A DNA stretch of 64,000 bases, from NCBI GenBank assembly GCA_006226375.1, contig SBHC01000046.1:56768-120767 (forward strand). The letters are read 5' to 3'. This DNA comes from Deltaproteobacteria bacterium. GTDB lineage: Bacteria > Myxococcota_C > UBA6777. Both the position numbers and the translations under genes were made by a program. The notes under the pieces are model-generated. The model did no database searches and was not told the DNA's origin. It was given only the letters and a program-made list of their open reading frames with translations. Below are positions 53,021 through 61,169 of this stretch, in pieces. Numbering within the stretch: the stretch's first letter is position 1; each line of letters begins with the position of its first letter.

Positions 53021-54091
53021 ATGACTTTCTCTTCGTCGATGTCTTCGGAAAGTCTTGGTGCTGTATCAACGACAGCTTCGGTGCTCCAAGCGTTTACGCA
53101 TCGTATGTTGGATGTTGTGAACCTTCGACCGGAAGAGTGGCCCAAGGTCTCTCCGTCGGAGTATGGAGAACTTCGCTTCCAACTTCGCGCTCGAATCGAA
53201 GCGTTGTACGACTTCATCGACAACCGACCCGACGGAAAAAAAGAAGAGCCTGTCGCGATTCGTCTGTTGGGGGAGAGCGCCCAAAATCTTCTGGATCTGG
53301 AGTGGCGACGTCCTGCCTCGTACCTGGAAGCGTCATCGACCTTTCTCCAACTGTGCGAGGAACGCCCGGATCCTTTGCTGCAATACGACCAGCTTTACTG
53401 TACCCCAGACTCCACAGAACGTCGGATTCATCAGGTTCTCCAGGACATCGACAAACAAGACACCCGCGTTCTGTTTATGGGCGACGATGACCTCGGAAGC
53501 ATCGCGCTTTCTCGTCACTACGACGGGGAGATCCATGTGTTTGAGTTTGACGAGCGCGTGCTCTCCCACATTCGCGAGAAAGCTCCGCAAGTGCAGTGTC
53601 ACAACGTGGACCTTGTGTTGGGTGGTGTTCCTCGTTCGATGAAAGGCGCGTTTGACGCTGTGGTGTTGGACCCACCGTGGGATGACTACCACGCCTGGTG
53701 CTTCCTTCACAAAGCGTTGTTTTGTTTGCGTGAGTCCCCACAAGCTCGGATCTATCTGTCGTTTTGCCCGTTGAACGCGGAGCATCTGGAGAAAAAGGCT
53801 CACACGTTTTTCCATCGGTTTGGTCAGGTGGGTCTCACGTTTGAATCGATCACGCCGGCGTTTCACCTGTACCCGCTGCAAGGTACAGAGTTCATGGATC
53901 TGTTGTTAAAGCACATTCCACCGATGGAGTCGCCGTTGTTGGATGTGTTAAAGACGCTGCCGTTTGGCTACTCCAACCTCTACAAGCTACGTCGGACCGA
54001 ACATTTTCGAGGCAGTCGTTTGCGTCGTTGGTTCTCCGATTGGTGGCACTCCAAGTCCGACGCAGAGGCACCGATGTTGGTGAGTCAATGA
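53021..54091 (+). CDS. BpsA/DUF43-like protein, paralogue 2 (tandem)
   Basis: 356 residues from ATG 53021; the in-frame TTG at 52991 abuts the previous stop and gives a longer form. Same core: YDQLYCTPDSTERR (122-135), GDDDLGS (154-160), HVFEFDERVLS and LDPPW (216-220). N-terminal domain EEWPKVSPSEYGELR and tail RLRRWFSDWWHSKSD parallel paralogue 1. HVFEFDE replaces HVIDLDD, so donor-side residues differ. 30 bp separates the genes, so one transcript is likely. Confidence 0.7.
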   Translation: MTFSSSMSSESLGAVSTTASVLQAFTHRMLDVVNLRPEEWPKVSPSEYGELRFQLRARIEALYDFIDNRPDGKKEEPVAIRLLGESAQNLLDLEWRRPASYLEASSTFLQLCEERPDPLLQYDQLYCTPDSTERRIHQVLQDIDKQDTRVLFMGDDDLGSIALSRHYDGEIHVFEFDERVLSHIREKAPQVQCHNVDLVLGGVPRSMKGAFDAVVLDPPWDDYHAWCFLHKALFCLRESPQARIYLSFCPLNAEHLEKKAHTFFHRFGQVGLTFESITPAFHLYPLQGTEFMDLLLKHIPPMESPLLDVLKTLPFGYSNLYKLRRTEHFRGSRLRRWFSDWWHSKSDAEAPMLVSQ

Positions 54092-54197
54092 ATGGAGAGC
54101 TGGTTCTACGTGCTGACACTTCCGGAAGAAACCGAGGGCCTCAACATCTCAAGAAGGAGTGCCAACGATGGCGTTCCACCTACATCACTGCATCAGC

Positions 54198-54629
54198 TTA
54201 TCGGAAGGAAAAACGTGTTGTAGCGATGAGTACAAAAGAAGCGGTGAGCAATCCAACAGCTGGAACGACTATCCCAACGACTAGCCCTGCTGTTTTTCCT
54301 GGGCTGTAAACAGAAAGCTCAACCTTTTCAACAGAGTCAAGGTTGAGCTTTATCAACTTTCTACCCTCTTGTACATATCTCCATCTTGTCGTTTCCTCGG
54401 GAGAATTTGTTCTCGTGTTACTATCGAAATCGATGCCTACGGTGCGTACAACAAACGTGGACCCGTCAACAGTAACTCTTAGCTTGCTTCTGTCTTCTTC
54501 AAACAAACGTTCGTAGGGCTTCTGCACTGTTTGCCAAGAACGGCATCCAGTAACAGAAAAGAAAGCCAAGTACAAAACAAGAAGGTTTGAGAGTCTGAAA
54601 AAAAACAATGTTCTGGAATTTACTGTCAC
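54198..54629 (-). CDS. small lipoprotein with C-terminal membrane segment
   Basis: 143 residues from GTG 54629. AGGAAA lies very close to the start; a downstream TTG is possible. Lipobox SVTGC (Cys29). Mature part: VTVDGSTFVVRTVGIDFDSNTR and WRYVQEGRKLIKLNLDSVEKVELSV, then a C-terminal helix (AGLVVGIVVPAVGLLTASFVLIA, split). Resembles small myxobacterial lipoproteins annotated as hypothetical. AT-rich neighbourhood. Confidence 0.6.
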   Translation of the reverse strand: MTVNSRTLFFFRLSNLLVLYLAFFSVTGCRSWQTVQKPYERLFEEDRSKLRVTVDGSTFVVRTVGIDFDSNTRTNSPEETTRWRYVQEGRKLIKLNLDSVEKVELSVYSPGKTAGLVVGIVVPAVGLLTASFVLIATTRFSFR

Positions 54630-55198
54630 TTTCCTGTTTCCCTTTTGTATTCAATCAACATCGAAAGACCCTGTCTGTTGCGAAGACCTCCATAAACAAC
54701 AATCACACCACAAAGGGAGTCATGGAGAAGAAGTGTTTGCTATTCTAGGGTGTAGGGGATCTTGAACCGAGAGCGCTCAAGAGAAATTGTTCCAAGAAAG
54801 ATACAGATTCTTGCAACATGTTCCCTCCAAGCACCAAAAGAGGTTCCTTTTCAAAAGTCCGGAAAAAGTAGACTTCCGACGTTATGCTTTCAAAAACGAA
54901 ATGGGTGGCACTCCAAGTCTGATGTTGGGGCACTCATACCATTCGAATAAGCGAAACATCAGTATGTTCTCTTCCTGCCTGTTGATGACACTTCTATGGA
55001 ACAAGCAACAAGACTCATGGTTTGCAATTCTTTTCTATCAAACGTTGCAAGAAAGAACAGAGTGAAAGCAACCTCTTTGGTAACAGCTTCACTGCATCTG
55101 AAAGTTGTAGGTCTTTAAGTAGGTTGTGTGAGGGGGGAGCTGTCGATGTGCCTCCACACAAATAGGTCTATCTTTTTTCCTTTCGTGTGGAGTGTCCA
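54630..55198. other. 570-bp region without a supported gene
   Basis: Between the small lipoprotein and the carboxylesterase genes. A rightward frame 54787-55065 has no binding site or family likeness. A 16-bp exact copy (54904-54919) of the 3' end of BpsA-like paralogue 2 occurs here. Confidence 0.4.
54904..54927 (+). pseudogene. possible remnant of the BpsA-like paralogue 3' end
   Basis: GGTGGCACTCCAAGTC (54904-54919) is identical to 54042-54057, where it encodes the C-terminal WWHSKS of paralogue 2; GATGTTGG follows in both, after a 15-bp gap in the gene copy. Flanks are unrelated, so this is a weak fossil or a chance match. Confidence 0.3.
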
Positions 55199-56890
55199 AT
55201 GAATGTTGTATCCACAAGTGTGTTTCGTTGTATCATCGGTTGTTTTGGCATCCTTTTTTTCAGTTGGAGTGTTAATGTCGGTTGCGGTTCCGCGCCATCG
55301 TCAGAAACAACCAACGAGGTCTCCTCTGTAGACGCAGGAGCGACCAACGAACAAGAACGTCCAGATTCTTTTCAGTCGACTGAAGGTTCCAACGGTGATC
55401 GTTCGGTTTCACCGGATTCATCGAATCCTCAGGGTTCATCTGCAGTGGTTAGCACCGTCAGTGGGCCAGTGAGAGGCAAGGCTGAAGGTGATGTACGGTC
55501 GTTTCTCGGGATCCCCTACGCTGCTCCACCTGTGGGTGCGCTACGTTGGAAGGCACCTGTTGCACCAGAGCCCTGGAGTGAACCTCGGGATGCAACCCAA
55601 TTTAGCAACATCTGTCCTCAACAAGATACGGGTCTGCCAGCTATACCTGGAACCCAATCGGAGGACTGTTTGTACATCAATGTTTGGACTCCTGATCCCG
55701 CACCCAAAAAAGCCCCTGTTATGGTCTGGATTCATGGAGGTGCTTTTGTGGTCAACACAGCCAGCAACGACGCGTTCAATGGTGCAAACATGGCTCGTGC
55801 ATCGGGTGTCATTGTTGTCAGTATGAATTATCGCTTGGGTGTACCCGGCTTTTTGCTTCATCCCTCTCTGGGTGCCAACGCAGGAAACTACGGCTTGCTG
55901 GATCAGGTTGCTGCCTTGAAGTGGGTAAAATCTAACATTGAAGCGTTTGGTGGAGATCCGTCGAACGTGACTCTTTTCGGCTTGTCTGCGGGGGGCTCAA
56001 GTATCTGCATCCATACGGTTGCGCCTGAAAGCAAGGGATTGTTTCACCGAGCGATCATGCAGAGCGGACCTTGTAACGCCGCCCCAAAGGATGTGGCTGA
56101 GGCACAGGGCAAGTCTTTGGCCAAGGCCCTTGGGTGTGATGAAACAGCGGATGTCGCTGCTTGTTTGCGCGGAAAGTCAGTCAAAGAACTTAACAACGCC
56201 TTGCCTCTTCGTCAGGGGTTGCTTTTGGGTGCAGGGGTCAACTGGGGACCTGTCGTTGACGCAGCCCTGCTTGCAGATGACCCTCACAAGTTGCTCCAAG
56301 AAGGCAAAGCAAACAAGGTTCCTGTCATTCTTGGAAGTAGCCGCAATGAGGGGACGTTCTTTGTGTACGGTGCGAATCAAGTCAACATGACGGAAACCCA
56401 GTACCAGGATGCTATCAAGGCAGCCTATGGTGCCAAAGCGGATCAGATTCTAGCTCAGTATCCCATAGCTAACTATAACTCTCCTGCTGCAGCCTATGCT
56501 GAGCTTCTTGGGGATTCCTTCTTTGTCTGCTCGATACGACGAACCGCGCGGCTCCTCTCTGCGGCTGGAAATCAAACGTACCTCTATCACTTTACGCACG
56601 CACCCTCCTTTGTTCCCATTCCGTTCTTGGGTGCGTTTCATGGGTCTGAGACAGGCTATGTGTTTGGGAACCCGCCCCGTGGCAACTTTGAAACCAAAGA
56701 TGCCACCCTGTCCAAAACCCTACAAACCTACTGGACCCGCTTTGCCAAAGATGGCGTTCCAAGTGCCGATGATGCCGCAACTTGGCCGACCTATGATGCC
56801 GCAGGTGACAAACACCTGGAGTTGGACCTGACCATTAAGCCAGGCTCAGGTTTGAAGAGGGAGAAGTGCGACTTCTGGGACAAACTCTAA
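55199..56890 (+). CDS. carboxylesterase type B lipoprotein
   Basis: 563 residues from ATG 55199 (GGAG nine bases upstream; GTG 55187 is an alternative). Lipobox VNVGC (Cys29), Ser/Asn/Glu linker to about residue 80, then the esterase/lipase type B fold: GPVRGKAEGDVRSFLGIPYA, IHGGAF (oxyanion), FGLSAGGSSICIH (Ser), SSRNEGTFF (Glu) and FLGAFHGSE (His). Signal region and linker resemble those of the two other exported lipoproteins nearby. Anchored to the outer membrane; ester substrate unknown. Confidence 0.88.
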   Translation: MNVVSTSVFRCIIGCFGILFFSWSVNVGCGSAPSSETTNEVSSVDAGATNEQERPDSFQSTEGSNGDRSVSPDSSNPQGSSAVVSTVSGPVRGKAEGDVRSFLGIPYAAPPVGALRWKAPVAPEPWSEPRDATQFSNICPQQDTGLPAIPGTQSEDCLYINVWTPDPAPKKAPVMVWIHGGAFVVNTASNDAFNGANMARASGVIVVSMNYRLGVPGFLLHPSLGANAGNYGLLDQVAALKWVKSNIEAFGGDPSNVTLFGLSAGGSSICIHTVAPESKGLFHRAIMQSGPCNAAPKDVAEAQGKSLAKALGCDETADVAACLRGKSVKELNNALPLRQGLLLGAGVNWGPVVDAALLADDPHKLLQEGKANKVPVILGSSRNEGTFFVYGANQVNMTETQYQDAIKAAYGAKADQILAQYPIANYNSPAAAYAELLGDSFFVCSIRRTARLLSAAGNQTYLYHFTHAPSFVPIPFLGAFHGSETGYVFGNPPRGNFETKDATLSKTLQTYWTRFAKDGVPSADDAATWPTYDAAGDKHLELDLTIKPGSGLKREKCDFWDKL

Positions 56891-57078
56891 GGAAGCTTTC
56901 TTGGCTTGGCTGTGAGCAACGTTTGGATTGCCTGTATCACGCGATCGGGTGCATCCTCTTGGACCCTATGATCAGAGGCCCTGACAGCCTCTCGTAACAC
57001 AAGAGAGTCCCGACCCAATAGCTCCTCGAAACGATCGGGGTACGGCTCTATGGGCTTGCCATCGGATGTCTTGCACAC
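56887..57078 (-). pseudogene. remnant of an alpha/beta-hydrolase C-terminus
   Basis: The leftward frame ends with ASDHRVQEDAPDRVIQAIQ, which has the wording of the His-loop and last helix of haloalkane-dehalogenase-like alpha/beta hydrolases (H.xQEDxP..V..AI). No start or N-terminal part exists upstream; a stop-rich 65 bp precedes it. Best read as a decayed piece of a hydrolase gene, just downstream of the DUF1330-like gene. Confidence 0.45.
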
Positions 57079-57144
57079 GTGGAACTCATGACTCTAACTC
57101 CTTGAGGAGCGTTTTTACGCCGAGATCTTAGGGGGGATATTGGT

Positions 57145-58518
57145 TTAGTCGCAGGTGCACCCAGCCTGGCCAGTGAGCCCATTGGTGGCGCTGGAGGGCA
57201 AGCAAGCGGAACCCTTGAAAGGAAGGAACGACGCCAACTCAGGCTTGCAGTCGTGACAACAAAGGTAGCCATCAGCGCAAGCTCCTTTTTGACATCCTTC
57301 TACCGTGCAGAACCCTGCGTTTCCTTGTTTCAAGCATTTTTTGGCTTTGAGTGTACTGCAGGTACTGTCGTCGGTGCAGATCGTTCCTGATCCATCACTG
57401 GCGACTGGTGGGGTTTGTGAGTTGCCAGAGCTTACTGAGCCGGGAATGTCGCTCACTGTGGGGTAGCTGATGATGGAGTAGTTGTGAGCGAGCGCAGCGT
57501 ACCGGTGGTATCGCCCATCCTGCCGAGTTTGGTCGTCCAACAATGCCTGGAACCCTGCGCGGCTAGGCATGTGTACGATCTGAATCTGGTCCCAGGAACG
57601 ATCATCTCCTGTAAACACTCCCATCACCTTGAACAACGCTGTTGGGTACGAACCGATCTTTTGGGAAGCCTCCCTACCTCCAGAGGAGTATTTGTTCCAT
57701 GCTTCTTCGCCCGTTCGTTTGGGTTCATTGGTGCCTTCTTTGTACTGTGCGATCTTGTGAAAATCTTGCACGTGAATCAATTCAAAGGACGGGTCCTCTT
57801 GGGTCGGAGGGTAGGGACTCTTGGGGGGAGTGAAGCCCGGTGGTAGTTGGGAAGGTGCAAGTTCCGTGGCCATCACGATGGTCTTCTCCACTCCCGCTGT
57901 CTTATGAACGGCCCGAGCTTGAAAGTCTGGGGTAAAGATCATGGCAAAGAACGCAAGCGGACAAGGGTATTCCACGACAGCGATTTGATCCCAGATGGGG
58001 TCTTTTCCGTCGATCTGGTTGTCTGGGGTAATATCCGTAGAGAACACAACCCTCGCACCGATAGCGGATAGATATTCCACAGGACTGTACAACGCGTTGG
58101 CCTGCTTTCCGGTAAGGTCGGTCTGCCGTCCATCAGGGTACTTTGCCTTGGCTCGAAACTTAATCAGGTTAAACATGTAGAAGGGGCCCTTGGTTGGCTC
58201 TTTCATCATACGCTGGATCAAGGTTGGGTCACCCCCTCCAAACCCAGAGTCTATTCCCCCGCTTTTCTGCATGTACTCGGCAAGAACGGCCATTTTGCTT
58301 GGGTCCTTGCAAAGTTCCTTGGTTAGCTTGAGAGGTGCTTGAGCCTGTCCCTCCTTAGGGGGTTCTTCGCTAGGGGAGGCATCCGAGACGGCTTCCGAGG
58401 ATGTTGTTTCCGACGGTGTCGCAGACCCACAGCCCATTGCAAAAGTCCAACCGAAACACAGCAATCCCAAGCTCAAGGTAAAGTACCGAATTATAACTGA
58501 CCAGCGAATGTTGCCCAT
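57145..58518 (-). CDS. lipoprotein with two DUF1330/dabb-like domains and a Cys module
   Basis: 457 residues, ATG after GGAGATGAAC. Lipobox FAMGC (Cys30), Ser/Glu/Pro linker to about 65. Two similar ferredoxin-like domains: GPFYMFNLIKFRAKAKYPDG with IWDQIAVVEYPCPLAFFAMI, and FELIHVQDFHKIAQ with SWDQIQIVHMPSRAGFQALL. This is the DUF1330/dimeric alpha-beta-barrel plan, duplicated in one chain. The last 80 residues form a Cys module (TDDSTCSTLKAKKCLKQGN, CTVEGC, CCHDCKPELAS, GLTGQAGCTCD) nearly identical in layout to that in the dehalogenase-like protein at 58870. Divergent from that gene. Function unknown. Confidence 0.72.
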   Translation of the reverse strand: MGNIRWSVIIRYFTLSLGLLCFGWTFAMGCGSATPSETTSSEAVSDASPSEEPPKEGQAQAPLKLTKELCKDPSKMAVLAEYMQKSGGIDSGFGGGDPTLIQRMMKEPTKGPFYMFNLIKFRAKAKYPDGRQTDLTGKQANALYSPVEYLSAIGARVVFSTDITPDNQIDGKDPIWDQIAVVEYPCPLAFFAMIFTPDFQARAVHKTAGVEKTIVMATELAPSQLPPGFTPPKSPYPPTQEDPSFELIHVQDFHKIAQYKEGTNEPKRTGEEAWNKYSSGGREASQKIGSYPTALFKVMGVFTGDDRSWDQIQIVHMPSRAGFQALLDDQTRQDGRYHRYAALAHNYSIISYPTVSDIPGSVSSGNSQTPPVASDGSGTICTDDSTCSTLKAKKCLKQGNAGFCTVEGCQKGACADGYLCCHDCKPELASFLPFKGSACLPSSATNGLTGQAGCTCD

Positions 58519-58869
58519 TGTTCATCTCCTCTACGATAAGTTCGATCCCAAACAAACACACCAACTTCAGCGTGTGAGGTGAGCTAGCTCTCTGAAAGAA
58601 AGGTTGTTGTTTATGTTCTGTTTCTTGCGTTCTTTTTAGGAAGCTAGAATTGTAAAGATTCATTGGGCAAAACGAAGAGCGGGTGTCAGTCTTTGGTGGG
58701 TTTGGTTTCGGGAGTTGTCAAAGGTTGCTTTGCTACGAAGTTCGAATGGGTTGTTTACAAATCTTTTACATTTCTCCCATCAAAAATTTCGCAAGAAATA
58801 AGAAAGCCCCTACAACCTCTCTTGTGACGACGCTGGTAACCAAAAGCATCCACATATCAGGAGTTTTTT
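58519..58869. other. 351-bp divergent promoter region
   Basis: Separates the two Cys-module lipoprotein genes, which point away from each other, so a shared regulatory region is likely. No operator or clear promoter was recognised. Confidence 0.4.
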
Positions 58870-61044
58870 ATGAACATGATCGCCCGTTCTATGGTTTGGT
58901 GCGTGGGTTTGTTTTGCTTTGGTTTGTTCTTTCAGGTTGGATGTGGCGCACCCGAGCCACAAACATCGATGAAGTGCAACGACGAACCTATTGTGATGAA
59001 GACGGCTGCAGGGATTGAGTTTGTACGAACACCCGACGATTGCTTCAAAAATTTGCCTGACTTTCCCTACGAGCCTAAGTATGTGGAGATCGATGGCTTG
59101 CGTCAGGCGTATGTGGAAGACGGTCCTGCAGATGGGCAGGTGGTGCTGCTTCTCCACGGTCAGCCAAGTTGGTCTTATCTCTATCGAAAGATGATTCCTG
59201 TGCTTGCCAAGGCAGGCTATCGGGCGATTGCGATGGACCACATCGGGATGGGACGTTCGGACAAGCCGATCCAAGTCAAAGACTACACCTATCTCGGTCA
59301 CATCGATCGGTTGGAGAAATTCATCCAGAAGCTAGGACTCAAAGACATCACCTTGTTTTGCCAGGATTGGGGGAGCTTGATTGGCTTGCACGTGGCTGGA
59401 AAGCATCCCGACTGGTTTGCCCGAATCGTGGTCGGCAATGGTGCTTTGCCTGTGATTCCTGCGGGAACCCAGCCGTTTCCACCCGTTGAAAACCCAGACG
59501 AAGTCAACAATGATTTGAAGTCAAGCTTTAACAGCATTCCCGCTCAGCAGGTACCCTTCTATGATGACAACTGCAAACTACGCATTCCTGGTGGGAGTGG
59601 TACGAACTCAGGCTCTGGACTTGGTGGTGGAGCTGGAGACTTTGGAGCGTGGATCCGATATGCCATGACTGCGTCTGTGTTCAAGGCCTCTGAAGTTCTG
59701 GAAGCTTTGACTTGGTTTGATCTACCTGACAACGTTGAGGCAGCTTACGATGCTCCTTTCCCCAGCCGTACCTACATGACAGGGCCACGAACGTTTCCTT
59801 CTTTGGTCAACCAGACGCCGGGACAAAACGACGCATCGTGGAAGGGGTTAATGTCCTTCAAGAAGCCATTTCTTACCATCTGGGCGGCCAATGACCCAGG
59901 AAACCTCGGTCAATGTGCGACCCAGGACAATTTGATCTGCAACATACCAGGTGCCAAGGGGCAACCCCACACCCGCTTGCCCAAAGCCAGTCACTTCCTA
60001 CAGGATGATCAGGGCGCTGACATTGCCCGCCTGATGGTCGATTTTATGTCGAAGAACCCAACGAGCAAAGGAGACTACAACGCTACTTGCGATGGCGGGC
60101 AGAACAATCCGACATTGCCCGTCACATCCGATGGAACAGGAACACCGTGCAAAAGCGACGATGACTGTAGCTCCCTCAAGGCTGCAAAAAAGTGTCTAAA
60201 GATGGGATCCTCGCAAGGCTTTTGTACAGTGGAAGGTTGTAAGCCGGATAGCTGCGGAGAGAGCTACTCTTGTTGTCGTGAGTGCAACCCGGCGTTGGCA
60301 TCCATGCTGCCTTTCAAGGACTCTGCTTGCTTCCCAGCAGCCGCGACCTCTGGTTTGACGGGTCAGGCTGGATGCACCTGCGACAAAAAACAGGGTTCTA
60401 CACCAGGTCAGCAACGACCTATGAAGTTTCGCGGTGAGCGATTCTGTGAGGTGCTGCTTGGGTTTCCCAAAGATGGCGGCAAGATCGAACTCAAAATCTA
60501 CAACACCTTTGGACTCAACGACTGTCCGAAGGCCGAGTGGGAAGGCCTTGATGCCGACAAGATCAAAACCGAGAACAACGCTGCAGCCGTGGTGTTGAAT
60601 GGACCCCGCTTCTGGACCATGGATGCGATCAAAGCAACAGGTTCATCACCCAGCACAGAGACGAAGACATTTGGCGCCCTCAAGATGCGTCTGGGTGGTA
60701 CGATTGTGCTGGATGCCAAGGACATGTCTTCCATGAACTCGGCCAAACCGTACGTGGAGGGCACCGTGAATCGCGAAACAGAGTTCACCTTTAACGCAGG
60801 AGAGATGGTCTTCCAGCTTATCTCCCCGAAACAGGAAGTGTACACGATGCAAACCTTCAACCATTCGGTAGAGTCGGATCTGACTCTTTCCAACCTTGCA
60901 CAACTAGACACTCGCCTGACGTTGCCCGATGGTTGGTCCTTCAAAGCGACAAAGCTGACTGAGAAGCTCGTTCTCACAGCGAAGGGGCAAGCTACAGTGC
61001 TTCGGGATAACTTCCAAAACACCTACCAAAAAAACAACCCGTAA
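58870..61044 (+). CDS. lipoprotein: haloalkane-dehalogenase-I-like domain, Cys module and C-terminal beta domain
   Basis: 724 residues; AGGAG six bases before ATG. Lipobox FQVGC (Cys25). Residues about 65-400 are an alpha/beta hydrolase of haloalkane dehalogenase subfamily I style: HGQPSWSYLYRKMIPVL (Gln98 in place of Glu), DHIGMGRSDKP, FCQDWGSLIGL (nucleophile Asp166, halide Trp167), KASHFLQDD (base His375). A 60-residue extra insertion of Gly/Ser is present at 235-260. Residues 405-505 are the Cys module (KSDDDCSSLKAAKKCLK, CTVEGCKPDSC, GLTGQAGCTCD). Residues 518-724 are a beta-rich domain (FRGERFCEVLLGFPKDGG, YNTFGLNDCP, VLNGPRFWTMDAI) that I know as a conserved secreted domain without assigned function. 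Confidence 0.78.
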   Translation: MNMIARSMVWCVGLFCFGLFFQVGCGAPEPQTSMKCNDEPIVMKTAAGIEFVRTPDDCFKNLPDFPYEPKYVEIDGLRQAYVEDGPADGQVVLLLHGQPSWSYLYRKMIPVLAKAGYRAIAMDHIGMGRSDKPIQVKDYTYLGHIDRLEKFIQKLGLKDITLFCQDWGSLIGLHVAGKHPDWFARIVVGNGALPVIPAGTQPFPPVENPDEVNNDLKSSFNSIPAQQVPFYDDNCKLRIPGGSGTNSGSGLGGGAGDFGAWIRYAMTASVFKASEVLEALTWFDLPDNVEAAYDAPFPSRTYMTGPRTFPSLVNQTPGQNDASWKGLMSFKKPFLTIWAANDPGNLGQCATQDNLICNIPGAKGQPHTRLPKASHFLQDDQGADIARLMVDFMSKNPTSKGDYNATCDGGQNNPTLPVTSDGTGTPCKSDDDCSSLKAAKKCLKMGSSQGFCTVEGCKPDSCGESYSCCRECNPALASMLPFKDSACFPAAATSGLTGQAGCTCDKKQGSTPGQQRPMKFRGERFCEVLLGFPKDGGKIELKIYNTFGLNDCPKAEWEGLDADKIKTENNAAAVVLNGPRFWTMDAIKATGSSPSTETKTFGALKMRLGGTIVLDAKDMSSMNSAKPYVEGTVNRETEFTFNAGEMVFQLISPKQEVYTMQTFNHSVESDLTLSNLAQLDTRLTLPDGWSFKATKLTEKLVLTAKGQATVLRDNFQNTYQKNNP

Positions 61045-61169
61045 GACTCACTGGCTCCCCACGTTCAAGATCGTCAGCTTGGCTGAATCGACGCGAAGAT
61101 AGAAGTCTTGGACGATGATGACCTACCCTCTCTGTCTTACCCTTTGCACAGTTCTCATTCTTCGCTACA

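Larger units (their letters stand above)
54100..55190. other. AT-richer patch
   Basis: By eye the bases from about 54.1 to 55.2 kb are more AT-rich than the genes on either side. It holds one lipoprotein gene and an empty 570-bp stretch. A different origin (transfer) or loss of constraint would both fit. Confidence 0.35.

Noticed and set aside
54787..55065. 92-codon rightward frame
   Set aside because: No ribosome binding site, no recognisable domain, AT-rich gap.
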